Positions 46,478 through 58,322 are shown, numbered from the stretch's first letter. The stretch: 64,000 nucleotides of DNA from Undaria pinnatifida (GCA_012845835.1 JABAKD010000010.1:10172311-10236310); one strand, 5' to 3'. Notes: generated from the letters alone by a model not told the origin. Translations and numbers: made by a program.

Positions 46478-46660
46478 GAAGTTTGGGGTGTCCTACATTA
46501 TTATTGTGTTTTTCACAATGGATGGAAGAGCACTGCTGTCTAGACTATACAGAGAAGTTTGTGGGGTGTCCTACATTGTTGTTGTGTTTTTCACAATGGA
46601 TGGAAGAGCACTGCTGTCTAGACTATACTGAGAAGTTCGTGGGGTGTTCTACGTACATGA
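46478..46660. repeat. 77-bp tandem repeat, about 2.4 units
   Basis: Unit gaagtttgtggggtgtccta... to agactatac, starting at 46478, 46554 and 46632. It ends close to a degenerate telomeric tract. Confidence 0.9.
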
Positions 46661-46687
46661 TTGTTGTGTGTTTTCAGAATGGATGGA

Positions 46688-46720
46688 CCTAACCCTAGCC
46701 CTAACGCTAACCCTAAACCC
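46688..46720. repeat. Degenerate interstitial telomeric tract
   Basis: cctaaccctagccctaacg followed by ctaaccctaaa: five CCCTAA-like units with two variants. Confidence 0.8.
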
Positions 46721-47924
46721 GCAGGAAATACAATGTAGTACCGATGACTGCCCCCTCATGACGTCACTGGAGTGAAACGGTTGAAAAAACACACAACACA
46801 CAATAATGTACGAGTAATTATCTCTGGAAGTTTGTCGGGGGTGACGCGTGCTACGATGATTAGAGAGGTGTGCACCACTTTTGTTCTGAGGCTTACTCAG
46901 GTTATTGGTAGCTTATATAAGACCTCTCTCCCAAAAACTGATTTGGAGAAAAAAAGTAAAAACCGCTACAAGTATGATACCCCGGACGAAAAATCCCATG
47001 CCCTATTGGTACACAACGAGAACCATATCAGGCTAAAAACACGGCCTTTTTTTTTCCGACGACTTTAGAAGCCCAAAATCCTTCCCTACACTAATTTCAA
47101 GTAAATTTGTTACCAAACAGGGTTTCCAGTAGTGAAGGCGTTAAGGAGCCCTATCATTCAGAACCCCAAATAGCCGAAAAATGGTATACCTCTATTGTAG
47201 CATTGGTCGGGTACAAGACACAAACAAGTAAAAAAAGGAAATAATGCGTACAACAAAAGAAAGGGGAAGGCAAACGCTCAAGAAATAAGATGAAAGAGGA
47301 GAAGCACTTGACGATATACGGGAGGTTGAGGGAAGATATATTGGAATGAAAACGTATCTGCACGGCCCACTGGACTACGCAAAAAGGCTGAAACTGCGAT
47401 TTCGTGTAGGGGACCTGGACCCACCAGAAAGAAGAGAGATACCAGTTGTCGGGAGGAGGAGGACGTGGCTACAAATATGGGCCCGTGTGGCACAACAATG
47501 ATAGAGAGTAGGACTGACATGGTAGGTGAACGAATGTGAAATATACAAGGAGGAACGGGATGCGTTATAATAGGAGATGAGGAAATTAGACGTATGTGAC
47601 ATGGAAGAGTTTCGTAGACTAGAGGGTAGCGAGAAAACGGTCGTTTTCCTAGGAGATACATGGTGGTCGCAGACGGCGAAACAGGACGGGGATAGGATAA
47701 TCAAACAGTTTCTGTGTAGTATATGGAAGAAGCGCAATGAGCGCCCAAATGCTGGAGATGTCTCTATTGGTAGTAGGAACGGTGCTCCGTCTCGAAAGGG
47801 ATGCGTGGTCGATGGTCAAATGAATGAGTGAGGTAAGCAACAAATAAATGAGTACGCCCCCGCCCCCCCCCGCCCCGCCCCCCCCCTTTTCCCCTCAACG
47901 GTCAAACGAGTACAGGACATATGA
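46721..47924. other. No gene seen; R1-type fragment at 46920-47210
   Basis: The R1-like words are aaatcccatgccctattggt and aaggagccctatcattcaga. The rest is A-rich on the plus strand and non-coding. C-rich runs at 47858-47893. Confidence 0.55.
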
Positions 47925-48250
47925 TAAACTGGTGCATCCCACAGCCGTCAGATTTTGTCCCCCTCAAAAACGAGTTTCATAGTTTCTGTGCACGTTGATT
48001 AGCACCACCGTATCTATTGGCCCTGGTATATACAAGCTACCACAACAGTATTATTAGCAGTATTAGTACTACTTACTGTTGTTGTATTTCTAACTTGTAG
48101 GGAGTCGCCGACGTATGTATGTCCTTAATGAAGGCACACACACCCAGTAATACGCGGGATCGGGGTATCACACACAGCTTGCAAAGATGAGTTTCGACGG
48201 AATCTTAATCTTACCTTCGATCTCACAGCTGTACGAAGTGTGTACGAGTA
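47925..48250 (+). repeat. MSFDEIF repeat family, copy at 48 kb
   Basis: Shares cacagccgtcagattttgtc, ggagtcgccgacgtatg and cttgcaaagatgagtttcga with 12050-12300. The short ATG frame at 48187 is changed by an extra aatctt. Confidence 0.8.
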
Positions 48251-48375
48251 TGTATGCATTTCAATTTTTATAAAAGTGTATGTGAATGGTACCTGGTACA
48301 CAGCAAGCAGCAGCAACAACAAGAGCTCGAACAAAACTTTTTTTTTTTATTACTTGTATTATTATTGAAAAACGG

Positions 48376-48383
48376 AAAAAAAA
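48376..48383 (-). terminator. Pol III terminator of the tRNA-Pro gene
   Basis: Eight consecutive T on the minus strand, 1 nt past the discriminator base region (CG then T8). Confidence 0.8.
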
Positions 48384-48384
48384 C

Positions 48385-48457
48385 GGCTTCAGCTGGGATT
48401 TGAACCCAGGACCTCCTCAACCCAAATGAGGAATGCTAACCACTACACCACAGAAGC
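48385..48457 (-). tRNA. tRNA-Pro (anticodon UGG)
   Basis: 73 nt on the minus strand with a complete cloverleaf. Acceptor GCTTCTG/CTGAAGC has one T-T mismatch. D stem GTGT/GCAT, anticodon stem CCTCA/TGAGG with loop TTTGGGT (anticodon TGG, G37), T arm CTGGG-TTCAAAT-CCCAG. Discriminator C. No intron and no encoded CCA. A run of eight T lies a few bases downstream. D-arm and T-arm boxes suit RNA polymerase III promoters. It is not part of any SINE family seen here. Confidence 0.88.
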
Positions 48458-48600
48458 TGTTATTCTCATATTACACCGCGTAATTTGGCTATATAAAAAA
48501 TGTTGGCATGACACGGAATAAATGCCTGGTGTGTACGTAGCAAACAGCAGCATGCTGCAATAAGTAGTGTACCTGGTTTTCTGGTAGTGATATTTTACGT

Positions 48601-48687
48601 AGTACCACTCCGTCCGTAAATATAATAAACATTTGAAAATTATAATTGAGATAACATGTTTCCTATATTTACGGACAGAGTTGTACT
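48601..48687. mobile_element. 87-bp Stowaway/mariner-like MITE
   Basis: 24-bp terminal inverted repeats (48601-48624 and 48664-48687) with two mismatches, sharing CTCCGTCCGTAAATATA / TATATTTACGGACAGAG. The inner sequence also pairs (aaacat/atgttt). The CTCCGTCC start recalls plant Stowaway ends. TA dinucleotides sit just inside each end. Confidence 0.75.
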
Positions 48688-49020
48688 AAGTACTGCTGTA
48701 CTTTCATCACCTGGTGCGTCATCTAATCTCTGGCGTGCACAACACAGCAGCACACCACCACAAGCACCACCTGCAGTACTACTGTCACACGCCACAACAA
48801 AATTTTACCAGTTATACCTGGTGAGACACTATTATTTACAAAAGCAGTAGCAGCAGTATGCAGTAAAGTATAGTAGCATACCGCGCTGTATGTCCTGATG
48901 ATGTGGTAGTACGTACACGAAACAGACTGACTGACTGGCGGTTGTGGTATCGTTCCTCGTTCGTCGTTGCCACGAAGAATTTCCTTTTTATTTTATTTTT
49001 ATTAAAAATACTACTACTGC
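48688..49020. other. No gene seen
   Basis: Short CAG/CACCA tracts and a cagactgactgactgg stretch near 48922. Nothing else supported. Confidence 0.5.
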
Positions 49021-49024
49021 TGTA

Positions 49025-49105
49025 TGTTATAAGGCTTAGTTAGGGCTATTGGTTAACCTTTTGCAAGTGGTCAAACGGACTAATACCCCACTAAAGTCCT
49101 TAACA
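49025..49105 (-). mobile_element. Solo LTR of TRIM-like family 1
   Basis: 81 bp from TGTTATAAGG to CCTTAACA (written on the plus strand, inverted relative to copies A-C), flanked by a perfect 4-bp duplication tgta (49021-49024, 49106-49109). No interior sequence. Confidence 0.88.
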
Positions 49106-49109
49106 TGTA

Positions 49110-50711
49110 CGTATATGAAAAAAATAATGAAAAATAAATGTTTACATCGTACAATACAGCAGCATCTTCGCGCCTGTTCTTCCTCTGGTATAGTGTGGGT
49201 CGAAACTAACAATGGCATCACCTCCCGCGGCCGGCGTTGCCAACCCTCCCTTACTTTCTGCGATCGTTTCCCCGATGAGAGCGCGTATTTTCGGCGTCTG
49301 GCTGGGAAACGGGCGCCTTTATTGTTTCTCCCATACTCACTTGATACAATTCGTATCACCCGTCGTCTGCCTCTGAGGCAATAATACAATGTAGTTCTGC
49401 CCCTTGAGAGCTCTTGCTCAAGTCTTGGGTTGTTTGCGAAAGCCGCCCTTAACCTACTCCAGTCGTTCAGGGAGGTTCATTGAATTCCCTGTTGTGGATC
49501 TCGGAAATACCCTCTACCCTGACATCTCCATCCCTGCCCGGACAGACTACCTCCCTTAGACGCATGTACGTCGAAATTGCCAAACGTCAGATAGATGTGA
49601 GTACGATTGATTGAATAGTTGAAACTCAACATTGTGCAAGAATTTCCTGTTGCATGAAAGATAGATGGTTGTTGTATTGTCAGTTGGGACTACGGGTGGT
49701 GGTAGTTGTGCTGTGGCGACCGAAAAAAAACAACGGGGGAAAAAACGCTCGCAAAATTCCCACAGACAGGCACATTCATTCTTGCATTCATTGCTTTACC
49801 TACATACAGTAGTATTAACAGTACCTCCTCCTCTTGTTTGTTGTTGTTGTTGTTGCTGCTGTTGTTTTATGTCTTGTGACACCATAATACTAAAATTATA
49901 TACACACACTCCATGATAATCTCCACTTCCGCATCAAGCCGCGGTATGAGACATACCACCACCAGTAGTAGTAGTAGTAGTAGTAGTAGTTGGTTAGAGG
50001 TTTTTCATCATCACCCACACAACCCCCTTTCTTTATGTGTGACACTGCTGTATGTATGGTCTGTCCTGTGTTTGTTCGTTGTGTGTGCACAGAGTTCATG
50101 TGGCACAAGCAGTAGTTGTGTGGACATACATGCACCAACCAGTAAACCCAACTGCTTGCTGCATTCATACAGCATATTTACCTGTAGATATCAGGCAGCA
50201 ACGCGATACAACTGCGGAACAATTGGCAGCTGAGCAGTAACACAGCAACAACAACAGACACACAGCAGCACAGAAGAGAGAAGCGGAAATAGTTTGAATA
50301 GTTTCCCTTTCAAACACCGGCGTTTCACGTGCATATCGTTATTGAGAACGTATGAATGAGATGCCTAGTTGTATGCGTTTGTATGCGTTTGTATGAGTTT
50401 GTGTCCGTTTGTATGCGTTTGTATATGTGTTTGTATGCGTTTGCATGTCTGTTGTGTTGGAGATCGCACCGAGGACGGTTGCTGCTGTACGGCTGACATA
50501 CAAAAAAGCATGATTCTGATGGTGTTTGCATAGACTAGACTAGTACTCTAGTGCCTAGAGTATATCAGGTACCAAGACTTGGTGGTGTAGACTAGTTAGT
50601 GAACATGTGGCAGGTACCATATATGCATCCCACTCCGCACAACAAGGGAATGATCGCATCACGTAGTGTAATATGGCAAGGCACCATACGATACCATCGC
50701 AGTTACATAGT
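49110..50711. other. No gene seen; trinucleotide microsatellites
   Basis: TGT/GTT run at 49838-49865, AGT run at 49963-49990, and a degenerate gtatgcgttt 10-mer array at 50370-50450. Open frames do not resemble known proteins. Confidence 0.55.
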
Positions 50712-51025
50712 AATACCCATTCATTGCTGCCTTTGGAGTGGCCGCACCAGAAAACAAAGTAACTCATTGGCGCTGTCATCCATAAGCAAGAAAGTAGGCA
50801 CATGGTGCCGAAGTCCGTCTTACGAGCGGTTCTGGGAAGGATGGATGCAGTTCACCCTACATGCGACTCGCCGAACACCTAACGGCGCTTCGCGCTTGGT
50901 GCAAGCAGTACGTCTGCCTGGTTGGTAAAAACCCGACGTGCTCCGTCCCGGCATAGATAGTAGGGATGCGAGGGTCTATGGTTATACGACTACGGGCATG
51001 CGCTCAAATTGAGTACACCCCCCCC
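50712..51025 (-). repeat. Dispersed repeat family R3, copy 2 (inverted)
   Basis: Reverse complement of 43695-43995 over almost its whole length, ending at a C run (51017-51024), the counterpart of the G run there. Confidence 0.85.
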
Positions 51026-51237
51026 GCGCCCTCCGTTCCGTCGTACTTATTAGTTGTTTGTTTCGAGCAGCTGTTCGTTATTGGCTACATCGCCGTGGTA
51101 TCTCGACGGAACTGGCTCAAGACCGGCGCTCTCGACGGCATCCCTGCCACGATCGTCGACGACTATACCCGCTCCTGTCGGCTCGGAATGGTGGTGGTAT
51201 GTGTGTTATGTAAGTGTGTTTTCTGTACGCTACATGC

Positions 51238-51455
51238 ACACACGAAGCACGGAGTGATCTGTTGTGCTAGCGAGTTTGTGGTGAGGGCGCCGCAGGTATC
51301 ATGGTCTAAGTGTGGCGTTCGACTTGTTGACCCGTATTCACACACGAAGCACGGAGTGATCCGTTGTGCTTGTGCGAGCTTGTGGTGAGGGCGCCGCAGG
51401 TATCATAATCTAGGTGTGGCGTTCGACTTTTTTAAGACCCGTATTCCTTCGTATT
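51238..51455. repeat. Tandem pair of about 108-bp units
   Basis: Both contain acacgaagcacggagtgatc and gagggcgccgcaggtatca. Confidence 0.9.
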
Positions 51456-52099
51456 TCCTCAACATGATTTGTGCCTTCTGATGAGACTTCAGAGGGAAAA
51501 GTGACGAAAACATTAATAAGAGTTGTTGACTACCTGACATTATTACAGTAGTATTTTGTGTTTGCCATCCGACAAAGTGCAGCATGATGAGCTCACATTT
51601 TGATCATTCCTCAAAATACCCAGAAAGTGGTGGACTCTGTTGGTGACGTGGGACGTACAACAAGGAGATTCGTACGTAAGCACTACTCGTACACGCTCTT
51701 TTGGTAACTCCGACCGCACAGCATGACTGGGCAAATCAGCTTTACCCCTTCCCCCCCAATCCCGCGCAGCGTTCTATTATTATAGCTGTGTGGGCAGCCA
51801 GTGCTGGGAGAGGGGCCGGCACAAATCACGGGTGAGCCCCTCGGCGAGGGGGCGGCAGCACGCCACCTCCAGCTCCTGGCCAAAGAGAGGGCGGCAACGG
51901 CGAACCTTGCACGGGGAGGGGGGAGAGAGCGAGGGGGGCGGCGCAGCGGACCCACGGCGGGCCGTGAACCGGTGGATCGGGGGGAAGAGGGAAGGACCGA
52001 GTCTACGTACGGTATTATAGTACAATCATATGCCCGCATCTATTTGCGCTACCGAGTTTAGGAGGCGAGGTATTAATGCAACAGAGAGATACGTAGCAC
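51456..52099. other. No gene seen
   Basis: G-rich stretch at 51830-51990 with several gggg runs. No coding or element signature. Confidence 0.5.
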
Positions 52100-54052
52100 T
52101 TTTTTTATAGGATTTTTTTTCATCTTCTTTTTGAATGACGCGGGGTGTTCTTGTAACACAAAATCGTCGCTAAGACGCGTGCCACGCTAGAGATGCACGA
52201 CGTTTTTTCTCAACACTACCCCTCACTTTAGGAGGTTCGGAGAAAAATGAAAACTGCTGGCGGACGAAAAATCCCATGGCCTAGGGGTACACAACAAGAA
52301 TCATGATACCAAAAAAAAAAATGGCCGTTTCCCGACGATTTTGGGTCAAGGAGGAGCCCCATCATTCAGAAGCCATTATTTATTATTATGACAAAAAAGT
52401 ATTACATATACCTCTCTTATCGTAGCACGCGGCGGAGCGTCATTTTTGTTTTGGCGAAACAAACAAGTCTTTTTATGTATGGTCTATGTAGGGGCTCGCT
52501 GGGTTTGTTTTAATCGGGTTCCACGTTCAGGTAAACTTCAAAATATAAACATATATGTGTGGGGAGGTCAGTGATACACATTATTGATTTTTTCAGCCAT
52601 CTCACCCCAGTGGTGATGATCATTGTGGCATCCTGAGGGGGCGCTTCGACCGGCATTTCGTATGGGTTAGGGTTAGGCTTAGGCTTAGGCTTAGGCTTAG
52701 GATTAGAGTTAGGTACATGATTTTAGAAATCTCAACAATGTCGGTCACCCGGGGAGGTACAGAGCTCGCTAAATAAAGAGCCTCAGAAGGAAAAAAAAAG
52801 GGCGCATCCTCCACCGCAGCATGCTAATGTGTCAGGCTACCGTAGAGGTGCACCACCACTGGGTCGTTCTATACGGTAGCCCCCCCCCAGCTTTTCTTTA
52901 ACGAAATCGCCGGTTCTGAAACTAGCTCCCGGCCGTACATCCTGAAACACTGTGCCCCTTGCCACCCAGACGTTATTGTTCGATGGTCGTTTGCAAAAAA
53001 GAAAATATATGGAGACGTGTTTTGTAGTAGCACCCTTCCTCGCGTCGGGCAGCCATGAAACGCTCGTTAAAGAAAATCGCTGGTTTGGGGGGGGGCTATT
53101 ATCGTATAACAGTCCAGGACTTTTTGCCTGAGTTTCCTGATTTTAGGAGCTTAAGACCTCTTCTTCCCAAAAGCTAATTTTTGGAGAAAAATAAATCTGC
53201 TATGTGCCAGATGGAAAATCCCATGGCCTATATAAGTACACAACGAGAATCAACAAAAATAAACATGACCGTTTTGCGACGATTTTGGGTTAAGGAGTGA
53301 CGTCATTCAGAATCATTTTCACACGAAAAGTGCTACCTATTATATCGTAGCACGCATTGCCCATGTGTCTTAAGCCACTCAAAAAAGGACAAACTACGTA
53401 TCGGGCAAGCATTTTGTTGGAGCAGAAACAACGAAGTATCCCATGGCGGTGCACATCGTGAAACAGAAAAAAACGCCCAAAAAACAACAAAAAATGGCCA
53501 CTGGCGCAGACGCAGGCCGCGGTAAAGGTGCGCCAAAGTGTCGTTCTACGGTAGGCCCCCCCAACTTCTCTTTATCGAGATCGACGGATTAGAAACCAGC
53601 TCCCGGACGGAGGTATCTCCTTCAATACGGTGCCCCTTGCCCCCTCCGACGTCATCGTTCGATAGTGCGTTCGCAAACAAGAAAGTACGTGAAGATTCGT
53701 TCTTCATCGTAGCACCCTTCCTCGTGCCGAGCAGCCATGACACGTTCGTTAGAGAAAACGCTGTTTTTTTTGGGGGGGGGGCTATCGTAGAATCAGTCGA
53801 AAGTTTGTCTTGGGGTTCCTCACTTCAAAGTGAGCTGTTCGTATACCTCTCCCGAAAACCGATTCGAGGGAAAATGAAAAGTGCTAGGATACGTGGTACC
53901 CGAAGGACAATCGATCCCCATGATCTACATATGCAACGCAAAATATTTTGGGGAAAAAAAGGATGAAGTCCCGGCGATTTTGGAATGAGGAGAGCTTCGT
54001 CATTCAGAAAAACGCTTCACCGCCGAAAAGTGTTGCCTCTATAGTAGCGCAC
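52100..54052 (+). repeat. R1 repeat array (one partial and two full copies)
   Basis: Full copies at 52863-53354 and 53540-54052. Each starts gttctacggta or gttctatacggta followed by a C run, has an internal G run, and ends ctat(a)tcgtagcacg or similar. The two ends are a short inverted pair (TTCTACGGTA against TATCGTAGCA). A 3' part lies at 52210-52440. No ORF is conserved, so this is a non-autonomous element. Confidence 0.7.
52664..52713. repeat. Degenerate interstitial telomeric tract
   Basis: gggttagggttagg followed by four ggctta variants and gattagagttagg. It lies between R1 pieces. Confidence 0.85.
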
Positions 54053-54147
54053 GTCCGCGAGCGGCTTTGATTCGCTGAAAGAAGAAGCCCTACATGCGAT
54101 CCCCACGAAAAAACTACTTTGGACTTGGTCGAGGGTGCATTGGCGTA

Positions 54148-54665
54148 TGTGATGATACGACTTGGCGCGGTCGCAGAGGCTGGTGCTGGCAGCAATTAAC
54201 CTAATCGAAGGAGCGTGCAAGATGCACAAGGCAGAACTGCATTGATGTTTTAACGGCCGCTTTCGGCCAATGGAAGGAACACTTGGGAACAATGGACTGC
54301 TCCAGAGGACACCGAAAACTGACGAGGAAGAAGAAAAGGATAAGAGAAGAGTGAGGAGTGAACGGGGTGGAGCCACCCGCATCATTTGTCTCAGCGTCCA
54401 GAGTACTTCTTCTTCCAGAAGCCTCTGACTTCGAGAACTCGACTACCTCGTACGATACGATCTTCTCGAACTATTGCAGCAGTCGTCGAACAGGTGGTAA
54501 TCCCGCCGCTTTTCTAGAACATTTCTTCCAAGAAAGTTCCGGTTCAGCTGTAACGTTCATACTTTACTTTCTTGTTCTGCTACGACTACGAGCACAGCAA
54601 TGAACCAATCAATGCTACTGACTATTGCCTCGATAGGTGGTAGTCTGAAACAGCTGTCCTCAACA
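54148..54665 (-). repeat. 3' LTR of the copia element
   Basis: 518 bp, strongly similar to 58323-58851 (for example taacggccgctttcggccaa in both). Confidence 0.92.
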
Positions 54666-54676
54666 CTCCCCCACAA
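54666..54676 (-). other. Polypurine tract of the copia element
   Basis: On the minus strand TTGTGGGGGAG directly precedes the 3' LTR. Confidence 0.7.
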
Positions 54677-54728
54677 TGGAAGTAGCATATCGAATTTCAT
54701 TCAATAGCATGTTCCACTTGAAATCAAG

Positions 54729-54971
54729 CTACACACCAATCAGAGATACGACGCATGTCGTTCCCCACTGAGGTGTAACGCAGACTTGCTCACGCAATGA
54801 ATAAAACTTCAATTCCCGCATCCCTTGTATTCCAACCGAATCAAAAGCAAGCGCTCGTACAATGACGGCTATAGGAGTTGTGGATCTAATCACGAAACCG
54901 CTGGTGCAACTGGTTCCAAAGAGTGTCAAGAGTCCATTACTGTGGACACTAAACAGGTTGCGACTCAGCAA
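54729..54971 (-). pseudogene. Possible copia RNase H end
   Basis: An 80-codon minus-strand frame with ELKFYSLREQV, resembling the conserved KYHFIREQV region near the end of copia RNase H. The rest is too diverged to be sure. Confidence 0.4.
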
Positions 54972-55301
54972 ATCTACTGTTGTTGCTCGCGCGACTCAAA
55001 CAGTCAACACACCCTGAACTTCGGTGATTAACCGGAGTGCACTAGTTATCCGCTAATCCCAACGGAATTATCCTACGGACCATAATATGGTAACTACGTA
55101 ACCCCCCTCCCCCATTCATGAATGCCAGTGCTCTTGGCGAATTGATCGCCTCACACAGCAAAATCTAGTCATCATGAGCTCTCCTCACAGAAAAGGAGGG
55201 AGTCCACTGTCAACAAGCACGGAGCAAACCGTTCTGCACAACGTCCGTCCGACGCGTTCCAATGCACCGGTTTGCTGTGGTGTGTTGGCGACAGCGAATT
55301 C

Positions 55302-56324
55302 CTAAGTGATACCTGATCCTAGGCAGTAATCCTTGAACTCGTTGCCCGTAAATTCGCCTCCCCTGTTGGCACGCCATCTAATGATGCGTTTGCCGAGAGG
55401 TATCACGGTTGAAGTGACGAACAGCTGAAGCGAGGCAAGGACTTGATCTTTGCTGCAGAAAATGTAGTCTGCGATCCACCTGGTGAACTGGTCGGTAATC
55501 TTGCTGACAAACTGGTATCCACGATGAGCCGTCGGTTTGAAGGGGCCCATGAGATCTCCGTACACGAGCTGAAAGGGTGCATTAATGGCGGCGTGGTTAG
55601 CTTTCTTGGAGTGAGCCAGCTGATGGTTTTTCCCCACCGCACAGACGTCACAGTCCACAATAGAACCATCAGGCGCAAGCCCATTGCTGCTCTTCATGTT
55701 CATGAGCTCCAGGTTGCGCTTATTGAGGTGGCCCAGCCGCCGGTGCCACACTTGGGCAGTGGTCACCGCATTCATCGCCAGCTCCTTTCCTGCGTATCCA
55801 TCCGCACTGAGGTCTAGCTTGAAGGAGTAGAGATCGTCGTTCTCTCCGCGAAGTGACACGGTAATGCCCCCCGCCTCCAGCCTGGGTTTGATGACATCGA
55901 AAATCAGAACGATGCCCTTTCTCGCTGCTGTTTTTACAGAGAAAAGATCGCGCCCAATACCGGGCACAATTAGGATTGCGATCCGTGCGAAGCGGTATTT
56001 TCCGTAGTCGTCCGTGATGAGGCCTCGTAAGACACCCTCCGCTGTGCCGTCCAGCAGAGCCCCTCCAGCCGTAAGAATCGTGCGAGGCGTACTGAGGGGG
56101 GTGTAGTCCTGTAAACGGTGTTTGAGATCGGGGATGATGGTATCGTCAAAGTAGTGGCCTGAGGCTCCGCTGCCGACTAGAACAGTAACAACATTGCCGC
56201 TCTCGTGCGGTTTGCGCTCGATCTCAGCCGGTTCTGGCTCTAACGGTTCTGGCTCCAACGGGGCCATACCGTACAACGATCCACCCTCACCGTCCGTTCT
56301 CCCGTTCATGTAGGAGAAGTCCAA
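55302..56324 (-). pseudogene. Copia protease, GAG-pre-integrase and integrase N-terminal half
   Basis: 340 codons open. The protease active site reads GSGASGHYFDD where an Asp is expected first (DSGAS), so it is inactivated. GAG-pre-integrase is clear: WHRRLGHLNKRNLELM then CDVCAVGK. Integrase begins VYGDLMGPF with the first Asp, but the second catalytic site reads RANRGGEF in place of the usual SDNGGEF, so Asp is lost. The frame stops at DYCLGSGIT, before the catalytic Glu region. Stops separate it from gag. Confidence 0.88.
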
Positions 56325-56658
56325 GTTTTTCTGATCTCAAAAAAGAGATTGCGGGCTTGGCGCGTTCCTCAAATGGCCAAAGACGCGATGCTGACAGCGA
56401 GCTGAATGGCCACGTTTCCTCATTGTGGGCTTGCTCCACTGCAATTGCCGCCGTGGGATGTACCTCCGTCGCTGTGAAGCAGATATAGGGGTTTTTCGGC
56501 TGATCGTCCTCTCCTGGAAGATTGAAAGCGCTGCAGATTCCCTGTATCCGCAAAGAACCGGTTGCAGCAATGAGACCTTTGCAGGCAGCTTGTTTGCGCC
56601 TCCTGGCGCGGCAGTCGGCGTCGCTATCGGAGGTTGTTATGTGGTATGAGCACCACAC
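56325..56658 (-). pseudogene. Copia gag-protease linker
   Basis: WCSYHITTSDSDADCRARRRKQA followed by GICSAFNLPGEDDQP and ISFTATEV-like sequence, the usual copia stretch between zinc knuckle and protease. The frame differs from both neighbours. Confidence 0.7.
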
Positions 56659-56709
56659 GGGACCTCGCCCGCCTCCACGGTTTCGTTGGTGCTGTCTGCG
56701 TGGGTGGTT

Positions 56710-57537
56710 TTATTGTCCTTCACGCTGCTGCGGCTGCTTCCCATCATTCTCCTGCTGCTGGTTGACGCGCAGGGTGCGTTTAATTTTGAAGTGACCGACA
56801 CGACCGCAAAAGTGACACTTGATGTCATTGCGATCGTGGGTCATTGCCTGCATGGTGGCACCACGCCCCGCGATACCCCTGAATAAATCAGAACGTGAAC
56901 AGGCCAGGTTATCTGCGTAAATGGCCGCCATCATACGCCGGATATCGGCATGTCCGAAGTCGTCTCTCTCTAGATGGGCTTGGCGTATGGCCTTATATTC
57001 GGACGGTAGAGCTTGCAGTAAAATATCCTTATACTGCCGATCTGCGGGACCCTCTAGTGGGTCGCACACGTTAAGGCAATATCGACAGCTTTCCATGATT
57101 CAAAGATACTCGTCCGGGTCCTGGTCTGAACGCGTTCGCGCGTTGTTCATTTTTCAATGCTCCGCGCGAAGTGATTTGCGCGAACTCCCTTTGAACTTCT
57201 TACGCAGCGCTGCCTGCCGTCCTCGTCCTGCTCCATCCTCGAGTGTAGTGCCCTCGAATCTCCCTACGACGAAGAAGGCTGAGCCGCTCGTCGAAGAAAA
57301 CAGTATGCTGAGTAGATCCTGGTTGGCGGCATCCCACGCCGTACGGGCAATGGTCAGGCTGTCGTCGGTCTCCCACGGTCGCTCTTGCCCCTGCAGGATG
57401 TTAAATATGGCTCTGTTGTAGGTGTTGAGACTGGCACGAAGCTTGGAGCTCCATTCAAGAAAGTCGTCCGCCTTTTTGCCGTCGAATATTGAAATTTGTT
57501 TCAAGACAACGTGAAGATTGTTCGTTGTTCCGTCCAT
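56710..57537 (-). pseudogene. Copia gag in two frames
   Basis: N-terminal part 57537-57154 (KQISIFDGKKADDFLEWSSK) and C-terminal part 57096-56710 (LLQALPSEYKAIRQAHLERD) are separated by a stop and frame shift. The zinc knuckle reads CHFCGRVGHFKIKR, so the final cysteine of CX2CX4HX4C is replaced by Arg. Confidence 0.85.
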
Positions 57538-57699
57538 GAAAATGGGCCCTCTCGCTCAGCAGTGAACGTGAAGGGTTTGTAAATACCTTGATGCAATCCT
57601 TGTGCAGGCTTCCCAAAAGACACATCCCGAGATTGCAAAGCTCGGCCTGCGCCCTCTTGTACTGACGTACAGTGCCTGTGCCGCCTACGCGACAGCTGG

Positions 57700-57945
57700 T
57701 GCAGCGTGGTCCCCTGACGTGACTCCCTGTGCCATCCATGCTGCAGCTGGTGCAGGCTAACTGAACACCTCGAGTCTGTTCTCGACCCGTGTTCCAATGA
57801 CGCGCACTAACTATTATACCGTCGATGCCGCATCTGGTGCAGGCTCATCTGAACGTCTCGAGTCCTTTCTCGACCCGTGTTCCAATGACGCGCACTAACT
57901 ATGCCGTCGATGCTGCAACTGGTGCAGGCTCAAGCGGGCGTAATG
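57700..57945. repeat. Tandem repeat in the copia leader
   Basis: About 85-bp units with gtgttccaatgacgcgcact twice and ctggtgcaggct four times. Confidence 0.85.
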
Positions 57946-58301
57946 CGATCTGCGACGCCTCAAGAAGTACGGTTATTACGCCGCATTACTCAACCCGTGC
58001 AAGAAAAGCAAACGCAAAGTACATTGCCCCGATAGCGATGTCGGCGCGTAGATACTATGCTGTCCTTCCTGAGTGCAGTGCACGACCGAGACGGACTCGG
58101 TCACCAGTGCAAAGTATCTTGAATCTGGATTTTCAATCCAATCCAAGCCGCTGTCGAATATCTCGAGTCAACTCGCTTTTTCAAACTTCCAAGGTTGACA
58201 GTCCCGTGTTTGTTGACAGTCCAGTTGTTGCTCCAGATTGCAGATTCCCTCGAAGACGTCTCCTCGAAGACTCCTGCTGTGCGACACCGCGCTGTAGACG
58301 A

Positions 58302-58312
58302 GGCTCATAACC
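58302..58312 (-). other. Copia primer-binding site, initiator tRNA-Met anticodon arm type
   Basis: Minus strand GGTTATGAGCC, 10 nt inside the 5' LTR. It is complementary to the CAU anticodon arm GGCTCATAACC of initiator tRNA-Met, the half-tRNA priming known from Drosophila copia and yeast Ty5. Confidence 0.65.
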
Positions 58313-58322
58313 TATTGGTGTG

